From: Jiulongibacter sediminis
GTDB lineage: Bacteria > Bacteroidota > Bacteroidia > Cytophagales > Spirosomataceae
DNA: 64,000 nucleotides
Direction: 5' to 3'
NCBI RefSeq assembly: GCF_001306455.1
Contig: NZ_LGTQ01000006.1
Span: 930,001-994,000, forward strand
Below, in pieces: positions 28,282 to 38,054 of this stretch (the stretch's first letter is position 1; each line of letters begins with the position of its first letter). A model generated the notes under the pieces. The model did not search any database, had not been told where the DNA came from, and worked only from the letters and a program-made list of their open reading frames with translations. The translations under genes were made by a program, and so were the position numbers.

Positions 28282-30549
28282 ATGTCAGAAATAAAAGGAA
28301 TATTAAAATATCTTAAGTCCATCCTCAACCCCGAGAAAATTACTGAGGTGAAGATTCTTGACCCCGTGTCCCCGTCTCGCTTAGATAAGCAGATGGAGAG
28401 TATCGTAAAATCTCCTTTGCTAAGCCGTGATTTAAGTTGGCTCACCTTCAATCAAAGAGTACTGGATCAGGTCAAAAGGCCCGAGCTTTCAATTTTTGAA
28501 AAGCTCAAATTTATGGCAATTACCGCCTCAAATCTTGATGAGTTCTTCACTGTTCGAGTGGGGAGCTTGTATAACTATATCGATTACGGTAAAAAGCGGG
28601 TTGATTATTCCGGACTTCTGGAAAATCAGTTTAGAAAAAAGTTGCTGACGGAAATCAACGCTTTTTTTGAGGAAAGAAATAAGATTTTCAGAGAGGATTT
28701 ATTCCCTCAATTCAGAGCCAACGGTTTTTCAATTGTTGAGTTTGACGACCTTGATAAAAGCCAGAAAAGGGAGGCCAGCGATTTCTTTGACCAGACGGTC
28801 TTTCCCATGCTTACGCCAATGGTTTATGATCAAACACACGCATTTCCGGTGCTGCTGGCAAAAAACCTGATTTTAGGAGTAGTTACACGCTCAAAGAAAA
28901 GCTTTGTGAATAGTGAAGACGAAAGCAATCGCAAGCTTTCATTTATTCAAATACCGAGTAACCTTCCCCGTTTCTATGCTTTTGAGCAGGATGACCTCAT
29001 AGTCTTTTTGCCCATTGAACGCATCATAATGCAAAATGTGCAGAAGCTTTACCGTAATGTTAAAATTGAATCGGTAGACCTTTTCAGAATACTTAGAAAT
29101 GCGGACTTTACCCTTGAAGAAAGCGATGATATGGAGGCTGATTTCGTTGATGAAATCAAGCAAAAAATTAAAGAGCGGAAAGTAGGAAGGCTTGTAAGTA
29201 TGGTTATTGAAGACGAGCCTTCAGACTGGATGATGCGGATATTGAAGAAGAAGTGGGAGATAGATGACTACAATATTTTTGTCAATAAAGAGCTAATTGA
29301 TTACACGCGACTTTGGCAAATTATCAAACACCCTGAGTTCAAAGATGAAATGACTCCGGTTCGCTCAGCGGTACCACCATTGAATTTTGACCGGGAAAAA
29401 CAACAACATATTTTCAAATCGTTGAAAGAACAGGATGTTTTGCTGCATCATCCCTTCAACAATTTTGAGCCGGTTTTGCAGCTTATAGAGCAGGCTGCGG
29501 AGGATCCTCAGGTTTTGTCCATAAAACTCACTATTTACAGACTGGCCGAAAACTCAAGAATAACAGAAGCACTTCTTCGTGCCGTTGAAAAAGGAAAACA
29601 CGTCTCGGCTCTTTTTGAAATCAAAGCTCGTTTTGATGAAGAGAACAATATAAAAGAGGCCGAGAAGCTTCAAAAGGCGGGCTGTTTTGTTATCTACGGA
29701 ATTGGTGGTGTGAAAACGCACACCAAACTCATGCTCATTGTGCGTAAAGAGGGAGATAAAGTGGTTCAGTATGCTCATATGGCCTCTGGAAACTATAATG
29801 AAGATACAGCCAAGCTATATACGGATATCGGGATTTTGACCACCAAACCTGGATACACCAAGGATATCTCAGAGTTTTTCAATGTAATTACCGGGCACTC
29901 AGAGCCTCAGAACTATCAATACCTCATTACTTCTCCACGAGACATGCGGGCCAGTGTAATAGAGCTGATCAGAAATGAAGCTGCTAATGCAAAGGCGGGT
30001 AAACCTTCCGGAATTTGCATCAAAGTAAATTCTCTGGAGGACAAAGAAACCATAGAAGAACTTTACGAGGCCTCAAAGGCGGGAGTGAAAATTGAATTGA
30101 TCGTTCGTGGTATTTGCTGTCTCAGACCGGGGAGAGTAGGCCTGAGTGAGAATATAAGGGTTCGTTCATTGGTTGGCCATTACCTTGAACATTCCAGAAT
30201 TTTCTATTTCCATAATGGTGGCTCGCCAAAAGTTTATGGAAGTAGTGCTGATATCATGGTTCGTAGTTTTGATCGTCGCATCGAGTCTATTTTTGAGATC
30301 GTAGATGATTTCCTGAAAAAACAAATGATACTTATCCTCAGGTACAATTTGTTGGATAATGTCAATGCCTATGAATTACATCAGTCTGGCGAATATGAAA
30401 AGTTATCTTTTGATAACAAACCTTTTGATATTCATAAGGTCTTTTTTGATGTCAAAGACACAGAAGTTGCCGAAGCTACACTGGACGATTTCTTTGAATT
30501 TCAGGAGGCCGGAAGAGAGGAGGAGGAAGCATCAAATAGAAACGCCTAA
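28282..30549 (+). CDS. ppk1: polyphosphate kinase 1
   Basis: A 755-residue PPK1 that reversibly polymerises ATP gamma-phosphates into polyphosphate. The four-domain layout is complete: the N-terminal LLSRDLSWLTFNQRVLDQ starts at about residue 46, leaving a ~45-residue extension, and the catalytic region has His480 in GVKTHTKL and a second His in YLEHSRIFYF. If the extension is not translated, initiation could be at the Met before ESIVKSPL (residue 38). The last 18 bp overlap the convergent gene at 30532. Confidence 0.95.
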   Translation: MSEIKGILKYLKSILNPEKITEVKILDPVSPSRLDKQMESIVKSPLLSRDLSWLTFNQRVLDQVKRPELSIFEKLKFMAITASNLDEFFTVRVGSLYNYIDYGKKRVDYSGLLENQFRKKLLTEINAFFEERNKIFREDLFPQFRANGFSIVEFDDLDKSQKREASDFFDQTVFPMLTPMVYDQTHAFPVLLAKNLILGVVTRSKKSFVNSEDESNRKLSFIQIPSNLPRFYAFEQDDLIVFLPIERIIMQNVQKLYRNVKIESVDLFRILRNADFTLEESDDMEADFVDEIKQKIKERKVGRLVSMVIEDEPSDWMMRILKKKWEIDDYNIFVNKELIDYTRLWQIIKHPEFKDEMTPVRSAVPPLNFDREKQQHIFKSLKEQDVLLHHPFNNFEPVLQLIEQAAEDPQVLSIKLTIYRLAENSRITEALLRAVEKGKHVSALFEIKARFDEENNIKEAEKLQKAGCFVIYGIGGVKTHTKLMLIVRKEGDKVVQYAHMASGNYNEDTAKLYTDIGILTTKPGYTKDISEFFNVITGHSEPQNYQYLITSPRDMRASVIELIRNEAANAKAGKPSGICIKVNSLEDKETIEELYEASKAGVKIELIVRGICCLRPGRVGLSENIRVRSLVGHYLEHSRIFYFHNGGSPKVYGSSADIMVRSFDRRIESIFEIVDDFLKKQMILILRYNLLDNVNAYELHQSGEYEKLSFDNKPFDIHKVFFDVKDTEVAEATLDDFFEFQEAGREEEEASNRNA

Positions 30550-31119
30550 AGCAAATCCGCCGAAAAAGTTTTGGCCGCCGCCATCGGTTCGTTCATAAAA
30601 GACGAGTCCTTTTCTATTAACCCGTGGGTTGACGCTAATTCGGGCAAATATCACTGTTGGTTTCGGAGGGATGTCTATTAATAGCTGCTGTCTGATTCCC
30701 AGAAAGGCGTTGATGTAACCGCGATTGTCGTTTTTATAAAAAATGTGAGAATAGCCCGGCCCGGTTTCAATGAAAGTTTCAAACTTAAATCTTGGAGGGA
30801 ATGTATTGAGAGGCCTGAAGAAGTCTTTCAATAGTTTCGGGAGCATAAAAACATAGGAAGCCTGAACGGGTATCGAAATGCCTTTCGGACTATTTCTTTT
30901 TGCAGGTAAAAAACCCACACCTATTCGGGTGGTGTAGAAATGTTTTTGCCTTCGTACAATTGCATTTTCATAATTGATTGACATCACGGGGCTAATACCA
31001 AAACCTTCAGCAATTATCGCAGATTGGTATCTTGTGCGGTACTCAATCTGGGAAAATGAAGATTGAGCCATGGCCAATAAAACTGCACAAAGAAGATATT
31101 TCTTCAGGTGGGTCTTCAA
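30532..31119 (-). CDS. secreted probable outer-membrane beta-barrel protein, unknown
   Basis: The 195-residue protein has a signal peptide (LLCAVLLAMAQSSFSQ). The mature part alternates polar and hydrophobic residues with many aromatics and ends in GFALGVSI, as in small eight-stranded barrels. It contains ETGPGYSHIFY and LGIRQQLLIDI strands. No specific family is recognised. It overlaps the end of ppk1 by 18 bp tail-to-tail and diverges from the nucleoside transporter gene. Confidence 0.75.
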   Translation of the reverse strand: MKTHLKKYLLCAVLLAMAQSSFSQIEYRTRYQSAIIAEGFGISPVMSINYENAIVRRQKHFYTTRIGVGFLPAKRNSPKGISIPVQASYVFMLPKLLKDFFRPLNTFPPRFKFETFIETGPGYSHIFYKNDNRGYINAFLGIRQQLLIDIPPKPTVIFARISVNPRVNRKGLVFYERTDGGGQNFFGGFALGVSI

Positions 31120-31226
31120 TTAGAAAAGCGAATTATTAGTATTTAAGCACGTAAAAACAACGCAAATTAGACGTTCTAGATCAAAATTCACTTACTTTAA
31201 GGCAAATTTTGAATCAAATCCTCTTA

Positions 31227-32444
31227 ATGGAACGCTATTTAGGCCTCTTAGGTATACTTGTGCTGCTGGGAATTGCTTTTTTAATGAGCAATAATCGTAA
31301 ACAAATTAATTACAGACTGGTTTTATGGGGTCTCGGGCTACAGCTTGGTTTTGCCCTGCTCATTCTTAAAACACCCGTTGGGTTGCCGTTTTTTAAGTTT
31401 TTTGATGTGCTGATAGCCAGGTTATTATCCTACGCAGATAAGGGCGGAGATTTCCTCTTCAGTTCTTTCGTCTCTGGCGTTGTAGACTCACCAAACCTCA
31501 ATTTTGCGATTCGGGTCTTGCCTACGGTTATCTTTTTCTCGGCACTTGTTTCTCTTTTTTATTACCTCGGCATACTGCAACGGGTAGTCAAGGGTATTGC
31601 CTGGGTGATGCAAAAAACCATGAAAACTTCGGGTTCAGAAACTCTGAGTGTAGCCGGTAGCATTTTCGTTGGTCAGACTGAGGCTCCGCTTCTCGTAAGG
31701 CCTTATGTTAAAGGCATGACGCAGTCAGAACTCATGACGATTATGGTAGCCGGTTTTGCCACTATCGCAGGTGGCGTTATGGCTTTATATGTGAAAATGC
31801 TGGAAGACATTCCGGGAATAGCGGGACACCTGATGGCGGCATCTATTATGAATGCCCCGGCGGCTTTGATTATCGCTAAAATTATGTTTCCTGAAACAGA
31901 GGAATCTGAAACCAAGGGTTCACTTGAGGTAAATGTTGAGAAAACGGCCAGTAATGTTGTGGAAGCCGTTGGCGATGGAGCTGTTGATGGCTTGAAATTA
32001 GCTGCCAACATTGGTGCTATGCTTATTGCTATAGTGGCCATCATTGCGATGCTTGACGGTGTTTTGGGCTACGCCAATACCTCTTTTGCTGAAGTCTTGG
32101 GTTTTGTTTTTAAGCCGTTGGCCTGGACCATGGGTGTACCTTGGAATGAGGCCGGAACTGTGGGCGGCCTTATGGGAGAAAAAATTGTTTTGACCGAGCT
32201 GATTGCTTATTCAGATCTTCAGAATGTTCTTAATAACGAAGGCCTTTCTGACCGTTCGGCCATTATCGCAAGCTATGCCTTATGTGGTTTTGCCAATTTT
32301 GCTTCCATTGGTATTCAACTTGGCGGTATTGGAGGAATAGCCCCCTCAAGAAAGAAAGATATTGCCAAGCTGGCCACAAAAGCCATGATTGGTGGTGCTA
32401 TTGCTTCAAACCTAACTGCTTGTATTGCAGGTATTTTGATCTAA
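31227..32444 (+). CDS. concentrative nucleoside transporter (CNT/NupC family)
   Basis: A 405-residue polytopic inner-membrane protein; the ATG at 31227 (MERYLGLLGI) is preferred over a TTG 18 bp upstream. The CNT signatures VGQTEAPLLVRPYV and, near the C-terminus, CGFANFASIGIQLGGIGG are intact. These carriers import nucleosides with Na+ or H+; in a Na+-NQR organism sodium coupling is plausible but not proven by sequence. A terminator follows at 32533. Confidence 0.93.
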   Translation: MERYLGLLGILVLLGIAFLMSNNRKQINYRLVLWGLGLQLGFALLILKTPVGLPFFKFFDVLIARLLSYADKGGDFLFSSFVSGVVDSPNLNFAIRVLPTVIFFSALVSLFYYLGILQRVVKGIAWVMQKTMKTSGSETLSVAGSIFVGQTEAPLLVRPYVKGMTQSELMTIMVAGFATIAGGVMALYVKMLEDIPGIAGHLMAASIMNAPAALIIAKIMFPETEESETKGSLEVNVEKTASNVVEAVGDGAVDGLKLAANIGAMLIAIVAIIAMLDGVLGYANTSFAEVLGFVFKPLAWTMGVPWNEAGTVGGLMGEKIVLTELIAYSDLQNVLNNEGLSDRSAIIASYALCGFANFASIGIQLGGIGGIAPSRKKDIAKLATKAMIGGAIASNLTACIAGILI

Positions 32445-32532
32445 ATCAAAACTTTTTGAAAATATTTCTAAACCCTTCCAACCATTTGCTGACCCTTGGG
32501 GTCTAGGTTATTGAAAAGGGTTTTAGGGTTAA

Positions 32533-32580
32533 AAAGGTTGGAGGAAAGTTTTTTACAGCTTTCTTTCCAACCTTTCTACT
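32533..32580 (+). terminator. terminator of the nucleoside transporter gene
   Basis: Arms 32533-32548 (AAAGGTTGGAGGAAAG) and 32559-32575 pair with one bulge, followed by CTACTTTTT running into the start of the next gene at 32583. Confidence 0.8.
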
Positions 32581-32582
32581 TT

Positions 32583-33065
32583 TTGAGAAAGAAATTGAGA
32601 GCGGGAATAATCATTTTGATGCTTTTAGGCATCACTTCATCATGTACAAAAAAGGACGGCTTAAGTCCTTTCAGTTTTTCAGATCAGAATTCACAAATAC
32701 CTCTTGGGCGGTATCAGCTGATGTTTTACGAAGACGTCAATGAAGTGCCTTATGAAATTATTCTTGAGGTCAAAGGCCCTGCTAATCCTGAGGGCGACTA
32801 CCTGATTAACGGCCGAAGCGTTGTTAATTTTTACTTCTCAACAACCAGAATTGAAGCTACACAAAAGGCTTTTGCAGTGAATTCATTGGGTTCAACCAAA
32901 ATCGGAGGAAACCTGGAGGAGTTAGAATTTGAATCAGATTATTTTGAAAGGCTTTCGGCCGTTCAGCAATTTGAGCTGAAAAGCGAAGGGAAAAATCTTA
33001 TTCTTTATCCGGGAGGTTCCAAAGAATCCTTTATGACCTTCAAAAGAGCCGAACTTCCTCAATAA
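32583..33065 (+). CDS. META/HslJ-like lipoprotein
   Basis: I place the start at TTG 32583 (LRKKLRAGIIILMLLGITSSC) because the longer frame would run through the transporter terminator. A lipobox (GITSSC) gives an anchored protein of about 160 residues. Its pattern of G-R-Y at the front, N-x-Y-F, a segment with S-T-K-I-G-G, then E-x-x-Y-F-x-x-L and a final M-T-F-x-R resembles the META domain of HslJ-type proteins. It is 55 bp upstream of the serpin gene and likely cotranscribed with it. Confidence 0.7.
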   Translation: MRKKLRAGIIILMLLGITSSCTKKDGLSPFSFSDQNSQIPLGRYQLMFYEDVNEVPYEIILEVKGPANPEGDYLINGRSVVNFYFSTTRIEATQKAFAVNSLGSTKIGGNLEELEFESDYFERLSAVQQFELKSEGKNLILYPGGSKESFMTFKRAELPQ

Positions 33066-33120
33066 GTAAATACAACCTTTGCTCTTTGATATTCATTCAA
33101 AGGAAACTAAAACACAAAGG

Positions 33121-34320
33121 ATGAAAAAGCTTATTTTAACAGTTGGACTAACAACTACTTTATTTCTTGGTCTCAGTCAATGTGATACCACTAATCCTGA
33201 GCCTATGTCAATTACTATTAATGAGACCTATCGCCAGCAAAGTGGAGATTTTGCATTTTCGTTTTTGAAAGAACTCGAAAAAGAAGAGGCGGGTAAAAAC
33301 TTCTTTGTTTCTCCGCTCAGTCTTCACATGGCTCTCGGAATGCTCTTAAATGGAGCTGACGGCGTCTCAAAGGACGAGCTCATGGAGGTGCTAAAACTCA
33401 AAGGTCTTGATCAGGAAACCATTAATGCTACTTATGCTGAATTGATAGAGAAACTGCCTGAGGTAGACCCGAAAGTGACAAATACTCTGGCGAATTCCAT
33501 CTGGCAACGGGAAGGTTTTCCGGTGGAACAATCTTTCAAAGATGTACTGGCAGAGAGTTTCAAAGCTGACTTGTATGTAGAGCCTTTCAATACGGGTACA
33601 TTGGATAAAATCAATCAATGGGCCAGCGATAACACCAATGCTAAAATCAAAAAAATTCTTAACGAAATCTCTGCTGATCAGGTGATGTTTCTAATTAATG
33701 CCCTTTATTTCGAAGGTGACTGGGCGATTGAATTTGATAAAAAGAAGACACAAAAGGCAGATTTTAATGGTCTCGATAATGTAGCTCAGGTAGACATGAT
33801 GGCTAACACAGACACCTTTGCCTTTGTCAATATGGGCGGTTATAAAGCCTTGGATATGGAGTATGGTCGTGGCAATTATGCCATGCGGGTTTTGTTACCT
33901 GAAAATGGTGACGCTGTAAGTCTATTAAACGCTTTAACTGCTAAAGAGTGGCAAAGTATTACGAATAAACAAAGTGTGACTAAAGTAGATTTGAGGTTTC
34001 CGAAACTCAAAATGGAGTATGAGAAAGAGCTAAATGACGTTTTGGTCAATATGGGCGTGCCATCTATTTTTAGCGGTAATGCCGATTTGTCAAAAATATC
34101 ACCACCGGCAGGGAAAATCGTTGTGGGTTTTGTGAAGCAAAATGCCTTTGTTGAAATTGACGAGAAAGGAACAGAAGCTGCGGCTGTAACTACTATTGGT
34201 ATTGAATTGACCTCGGTGCCACAGTATACAACCTTCCATGTGAATAAGCCGTTCCTATTCTTTATCTATGAGAAAACGTCTGGTACTATTCAGTTTGCTG
34301 GCAAAATTTTAAACTTCTAA
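33121..34320 (+). CDS. serpin (serine protease inhibitor), lipoprotein
   Basis: A 399-residue serpin starting at ATG 33121 with lipobox LGLSQC (Cys21), so probably tethered to a membrane. The fold signatures are clear: NFFVSPLSLHMALGML, TNTLANSIWQ, MFLINALYFEGDW, and the C-terminal HVNKPFLFFIYE. The reactive-centre hinge reads EKGTEAAAVTT, which keeps the small residues needed for loop insertion, so it should be inhibitory. Counting from the hinge places the P1 residue near Thr-Ser in ELTSVP, hinting at a non-trypsin target. Middle gene of a three-lipoprotein unit. Confidence 0.93.
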   Translation: MKKLILTVGLTTTLFLGLSQCDTTNPEPMSITINETYRQQSGDFAFSFLKELEKEEAGKNFFVSPLSLHMALGMLLNGADGVSKDELMEVLKLKGLDQETINATYAELIEKLPEVDPKVTNTLANSIWQREGFPVEQSFKDVLAESFKADLYVEPFNTGTLDKINQWASDNTNAKIKKILNEISADQVMFLINALYFEGDWAIEFDKKKTQKADFNGLDNVAQVDMMANTDTFAFVNMGGYKALDMEYGRGNYAMRVLLPENGDAVSLLNALTAKEWQSITNKQSVTKVDLRFPKLKMEYEKELNDVLVNMGVPSIFSGNADLSKISPPAGKIVVGFVKQNAFVEIDEKGTEAAAVTTIGIELTSVPQYTTFHVNKPFLFFIYEKTSGTIQFAGKILNF

Positions 34321-34324
34321 TTCC

Positions 34325-34747
34325 ATGTTGAGGTCATTAATCTTATTGTTTAGTTTTTCATTTCTGTTTGGTTCATGCAGTACCAAAGAATGCTGTGTTT
34401 ACCCTGAATTGGCCGAATTTCACGGAGAATGGGAGCTGGTTAAGGTTGTCAATGGTTTTGCTCAGCTAGAGTGGGAGGGTGATGAAATTCCTTATAAAGA
34501 GACTTTGATAATTAATGGTGAAACAGGCACAATCACTTTTCAGCGTGATGATGTGGCCGCCGAGATTTCGGCCATTGAAATCAAAGTAGAAGGTGGAAAC
34601 GATGCCATTATTTTAAAAGATTGGAATGAATATCAGTGGTACTGGTTTGATGAGTCTGAGGGTAAAACGCAATTAGTCCTTTATCAGCGAGCTCCTTTAA
34701 GTGCAATTTTGGCCGATGGCTCAAACTTCTATTATTCGAAGAAATGA
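34325..34747 (+). CDS. small lipoprotein of unknown function
   Basis: A 140-residue product with a lipobox (LFGSC, Cys18) followed 4 bp after the serpin. The mature part begins with a CC pair (KECCVYPEL) and contains F-H-G-E-W-E-L near residue 34, a lipocalin-like opening, and several predicted beta strands rich in W and Y. No named family is assigned. The tight spacing indicates cotranscription with the serpin. Confidence 0.75.
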   Translation: MLRSLILLFSFSFLFGSCSTKECCVYPELAEFHGEWELVKVVNGFAQLEWEGDEIPYKETLIINGETGTITFQRDDVAAEISAIEIKVEGGNDAIILKDWNEYQWYWFDESEGKTQLVLYQRAPLSAILADGSNFYYSKK

Positions 34748-34790
34748 TAGTAAGTTTTTTGGGGGAAGGTGTTTTGTGGAATATTATTCA

Positions 34791-34798
34791 TAGCTTTG
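34791..34798 (+). promoter_or_regulatory. putative -7 box of guaB
   Basis: TAGCTTTG matches the Bacteroidota -7 consensus and lies 33 bp before the guaB ATG. The nearest upstream TTG (34774-34776) is closer than usual, so the -33 element is uncertain. Confidence 0.5.
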
Positions 34799-34831
34799 CG
34801 TGGCAAATAATAAATCTAAAATTATTTGCGA

Positions 34832-36298
34832 ATGCTTGACTCCTCAAAGCTTCTTTTTGAAGCACTTACCTACGACGACGTTCTTCTTGTTCCTGCTTAT
34901 TCTGAGGTTTTACCCAGAGACTGTAGTACTGTAACGCGTCTTACCAGAAACATTTCGTTAAATATTCCGCTGATTTCTGCAGCCATGGATACCGTTACTG
35001 AATATGAGATGGCTATTGCCGTTGCTCAGGAAGGTGGTATTGGAATCATTCACAAAAACATGAGTATTACCGAGCAGGCTGAGCAGGTAAGAAAAGTGAA
35101 AAGATCTGAAAGTGGGATGATCATTGACCCGATAACTCTTCCTCAAAATGCGTTGGTGGGCGATGCATTGAGAATCATGAAAGAGTTTAAAGTAGGAGGG
35201 ATCCCAGTAGTAACTGAGAATGATACCCTTTATGGTATTGTTACCAACAGAGATCTTCGTTTTCAGACCAATCTTAATAAGCCGATTGAGGAGATAATGA
35301 CAAAAGAAAATGTCATTACGGCGAATTTAGGTATTGGTCTTGATGAGGCAGAAAACATTCTGATGGAGCACAAAATTGAGAAGCTTCCTATCGTTGATAA
35401 AGATCATAAATTGGTAGGTCTTATCACCTACAAAGATATTCTCAAAAAGAAGGACAGGCCAAATGCAGCTAAAGATATGCACGGCAGATTGCTTTGTGGA
35501 GCTGCAGTAGGGGTAACGCCTGATATTGAAGATCGTGTAGCGGCTTTGGTTAAAGCCGGTGTAGATGTTGTGAGTATTGATACGGCTCACGGCCACTCCA
35601 AAGGGGTAATTGAAACATTGAGTAAGATCAAAAAGACCTTCTCCAATGTAGATGTGATCTGCGGAAACATTGCAACAGGCGAAGCCGCAAAAGCGTTAGC
35701 TGATGCCGGGGCCGATGCGATTAAAGTGGGTGTAGGTCCGGGAAGTATTTGTACTACCCGAATTATTGCCGGTATCGGGATGCCACAGCTATCAGCTGTT
35801 TACGAGTCGGCCAAGGCTATCAAAGGCTCAGGTGTACCGATTATTGCTGACGGTGGTATTCGTTTCTCTGGTGATATTGTAAAAGCTCTTGCAGGTGGTG
35901 CCAGTTCGGTGATGATTGGTTCATTGCTGGCAGGTACCGACGAAGCTCCCGGTGAAATGGTTCTTTTTGAAGGCCGTAAATTCAAAACATATCGTGGAAT
36001 GGGCTCTGTAGAAGCCATGGAAGATGGTTCAAAAGATCGTTATTTCCAGGATGCGGAAGCGGATGTGAAAAAACTCGTTCCTGAAGGTATCGTTGGTCGG
36101 GTGGCCTACAAAGGCAAAGCTGGTGAAGTGCTATACCAGTTAAGCGGAGGTTTAAGGGCCGGAATGGGCTACTGTGGTGCTGGTGATATTGATGCTTTGA
36201 AAAAAGCCAAGTTTGTTAAAATAACATCTTCGGGAATGGCCGAGAGCCACCCTCACGATGTGCAGGTCACGCGGGAAGCACCGAATTACTCAAGATAA
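34832..36298 (+). CDS. guaB: inosine-5'-monophosphate dehydrogenase
   Basis: A 488-residue enzyme that oxidises IMP to XMP, the committed step of GMP synthesis. The start is ATG 34832. The TIM barrel carries the catalytic-loop motif [11 protein letters not shown] and flap YRGMGS, and is interrupted by two CBS domains (about residues 95-210) typical of full-length IMPDH. Followed by a strong terminator. Confidence 0.97.
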   Translation: MLDSSKLLFEALTYDDVLLVPAYSEVLPRDCSTVTRLTRNISLNIPLISAAMDTVTEYEMAIAVAQEGGIGIIHKNMSITEQAEQVRKVKRSESGMIIDPITLPQNALVGDALRIMKEFKVGGIPVVTENDTLYGIVTNRDLRFQTNLNKPIEEIMTKENVITANLGIGLDEAENILMEHKIEKLPIVDKDHKLVGLITYKDILKKKDRPNAAKDMHGRLLCGAAVGVTPDIEDRVAALVKAGVDVVSIDTAHGHSKGVIETLSKIKKTFSNVDVICGNIATGEAAKALADAGADAIKVGVGPGSICTTRIIAGIGMPQLSAVYESAKAIKGSGVPIIADGGIRFSGDIVKALAGGASSVMIGSLLAGTDEAPGEMVLFEGRKFKTYRGMGSVEAMEDGSKDRYFQDAEADVKKLVPEGIVGRVAYKGKAGEVLYQLSGGLRAGMGYCGAGDIDALKKAKFVKITSSGMAESHPHDVQVTREAPNYSR

Positions 36299-36305
36299 AA
36301 TTGAG

Positions 36306-36333
36306 AAGCACGACCGAGGGTCGTGCTTTTTTT
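36306..36333 (+). terminator. terminator of guaB
   Basis: AAGCACGACC (36306-36315), loop GAG, GGTCGTGCTT (36319-36328), then a T-run. Perfect 10-bp stem 8 bp after the guaB stop. Confidence 0.93.
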
Positions 36334-36347
36334 GTTTCGAAGAATAG

Positions 36348-37523
36348 ATGTCAACAAAACCCAAAATCTTTACACGGCAGTATTTGCTGCTGTGTTTTAG
36401 CTCTTTCCTTTTTTTCTCTAGCTTCAATATGCTCATTCCTGAACTACCGGATTACCTGAGCAGTATGGGAGGGGAGGATTATAAAGGCCTTATTATTGGA
36501 ATCTTTACCCTTACTGCCGGTCTCTCCAGACCTTTCAGCGGAAAATTAACAGATACCTGGGGTAGGGTACCGGTAATGATGGTTGGAGCTTTGGTTTGTG
36601 TTTTGTGCGGTTTTTTCTATCCGTTGGTCAATACCGTTTTTCTCTTTCTATTTCTGCGACTAATTCATGGCTTTTCTACAGGTTTTAAACCTACCGGTAC
36701 CGCTGCCTTCATCGCTGATGTGGTGCCGGTCACAAGACGGGGTGAAGCTATGGGCATTTATGGTTTTGTAACGAGTACGGGCATGGCCTTCGGGCCGTAT
36801 ATGGGCAGCTGGATAGCTGAACAATTTAATCTTGACGCACTTTTTTATACATCTTCAGCTTTTGCTTTTTTGTCGGTGGCAATATTAGTCTCAATGAAAG
36901 AAACATTGCCGCCTGAGAAACGTGAGGGTCTTTCACTGGCTTCTTTTAAGGTGAAGTGGAATGACATCTTCCATCCCGCCATTTGGCCGGTGGCGGTTGT
37001 AGTTTTCCTAAGCACTTTCGGCTATGGAGCAGTTTTGACACTTACACCTGATTTAAGTAAAGTTCATGGGTTGGAAAATAAGGGAATCTATTTCCTGATC
37101 TTCACATTGGCCTCTTTATTAACCCGAATTCTGGGCGGTAAAATTTCGGACAAAAAAGGCAGAGTGAATGTGCTAATCGCGGGAGCTTTAATCATGGTTT
37201 TAGCCTTAGGCCTGACATCTGTAACCAGCCATGTTTACTATTTCTACCTGGGAGGGTTCTTTTTTGGTATTGCCTGGGGAATCATTTCGCCATCTTACCA
37301 GGCTTGGACAGTGGATTTGTGTACGGAAGAAACCCGTGGACGGGCTGTGGCTACAATGTATATTGCTTTGGAGGCAGGAATAGGTTCGGGGGCTATTCTA
37401 CCAATGTTTCTGTATAATAACAAGCCGGAGCAAATCGGTTGGGCCTTTCAGCTTTGCCTACTTATGGCTGCTTTTGCCTTTATTTTTCTAATGTGGTACA
37501 AGAGAAAGTACAAAGTTGCTTAA
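36348..37523 (+). CDS. MFS transporter
   Basis: A 391-residue carrier with about 12 hydrophobic segments. The loop 2-3 motif GKLTDTWGRVPVM and the equivalent C-half GGKISDKKGRVNVL are the conserved MFS A-motifs, and FKPTGTAAFIADVVP fits the drug:H+ antiporter-like branch. Substrate unknown. It begins 15 bp after the guaB terminator's T-run, so its own promoter would have to overlap that terminator. Its stop interlocks with the convergent DinB gene. Confidence 0.88.
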   Translation: MSTKPKIFTRQYLLLCFSSFLFFSSFNMLIPELPDYLSSMGGEDYKGLIIGIFTLTAGLSRPFSGKLTDTWGRVPVMMVGALVCVLCGFFYPLVNTVFLFLFLRLIHGFSTGFKPTGTAAFIADVVPVTRRGEAMGIYGFVTSTGMAFGPYMGSWIAEQFNLDALFYTSSAFAFLSVAILVSMKETLPPEKREGLSLASFKVKWNDIFHPAIWPVAVVVFLSTFGYGAVLTLTPDLSKVHGLENKGIYFLIFTLASLLTRILGGKISDKKGRVNVLIAGALIMVLALGLTSVTSHVYYFYLGGFFFGIAWGIISPSYQAWTVDLCTEETRGRAVATMYIALEAGIGSGAILPMFLYNNKPEQIGWAFQLCLLMAAFAFIFLMWYKRKYKVA

Positions 37524-38050
37524 GCGTGAGATTGAGTAGGTGCAATTATTCGGTCAATGGCTTTTTCATGATGGCGAATGTGGAAGGCGATAAACATCAG
37601 GTATTCGCGAATACTCAGTTTGCCAAAAACAATATGAGGTAGTTGCAGAAAGTCGAGGGATGGATTACCCCATTTGTTAACTGAGCTGATCAAAGCCAAA
37701 TGTTTTTCTTTGAATTCCTTTAACTCAAATGATTTGCTGCTCTCAAGCTGCATTCTGGGTTCAAAACTCGTGGTAGAAGGAATGGTTGCCGCAGCATATG
37801 TTTTATTCATCCAATTAATATCTCTGAACGATTTCAGGTGTAAGCCAAATCTGAGAAGCAGGCCAATTTTCGGTGCATTTAAGGCCCGGTTCATCAACTT
37901 GGCACTAAGAGTAAGGTGAGCAAGGTTTTCGGCGATTGACCATTTGCCATTTTTCTTTTGATAGAACTCCTCTTCTGAAACAGAACTAATTTTCTCAATG
38001 ACATTATTATAGCTCTGATCAATGTCTTGAATAAGTTGTTGACGCGTCAT
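37520..38050 (-). CDS. DinB-family protein
   Basis: A 176-residue four-helix-bundle protein. The metal-site histidines are recognisable in AENLAHL (about residue 45) and in FHIRHHEKAIDRI near the C-terminus. Members include thiol transferases and damage-inducible proteins; activity cannot be assigned. It follows the TetR gene by 4 bp and is presumably under that regulator's control. Confidence 0.85.
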   Translation of the reverse strand: MTRQQLIQDIDQSYNNVIEKISSVSEEEFYQKKNGKWSIAENLAHLTLSAKLMNRALNAPKIGLLLRFGLHLKSFRDINWMNKTYAAATIPSTTSFEPRMQLESSKSFELKEFKEKHLALISSVNKWGNPSLDFLQLPHIVFGKLSIREYLMFIAFHIRHHEKAIDRIIAPTQSHA

Positions 38051-38054
38051 AGTT

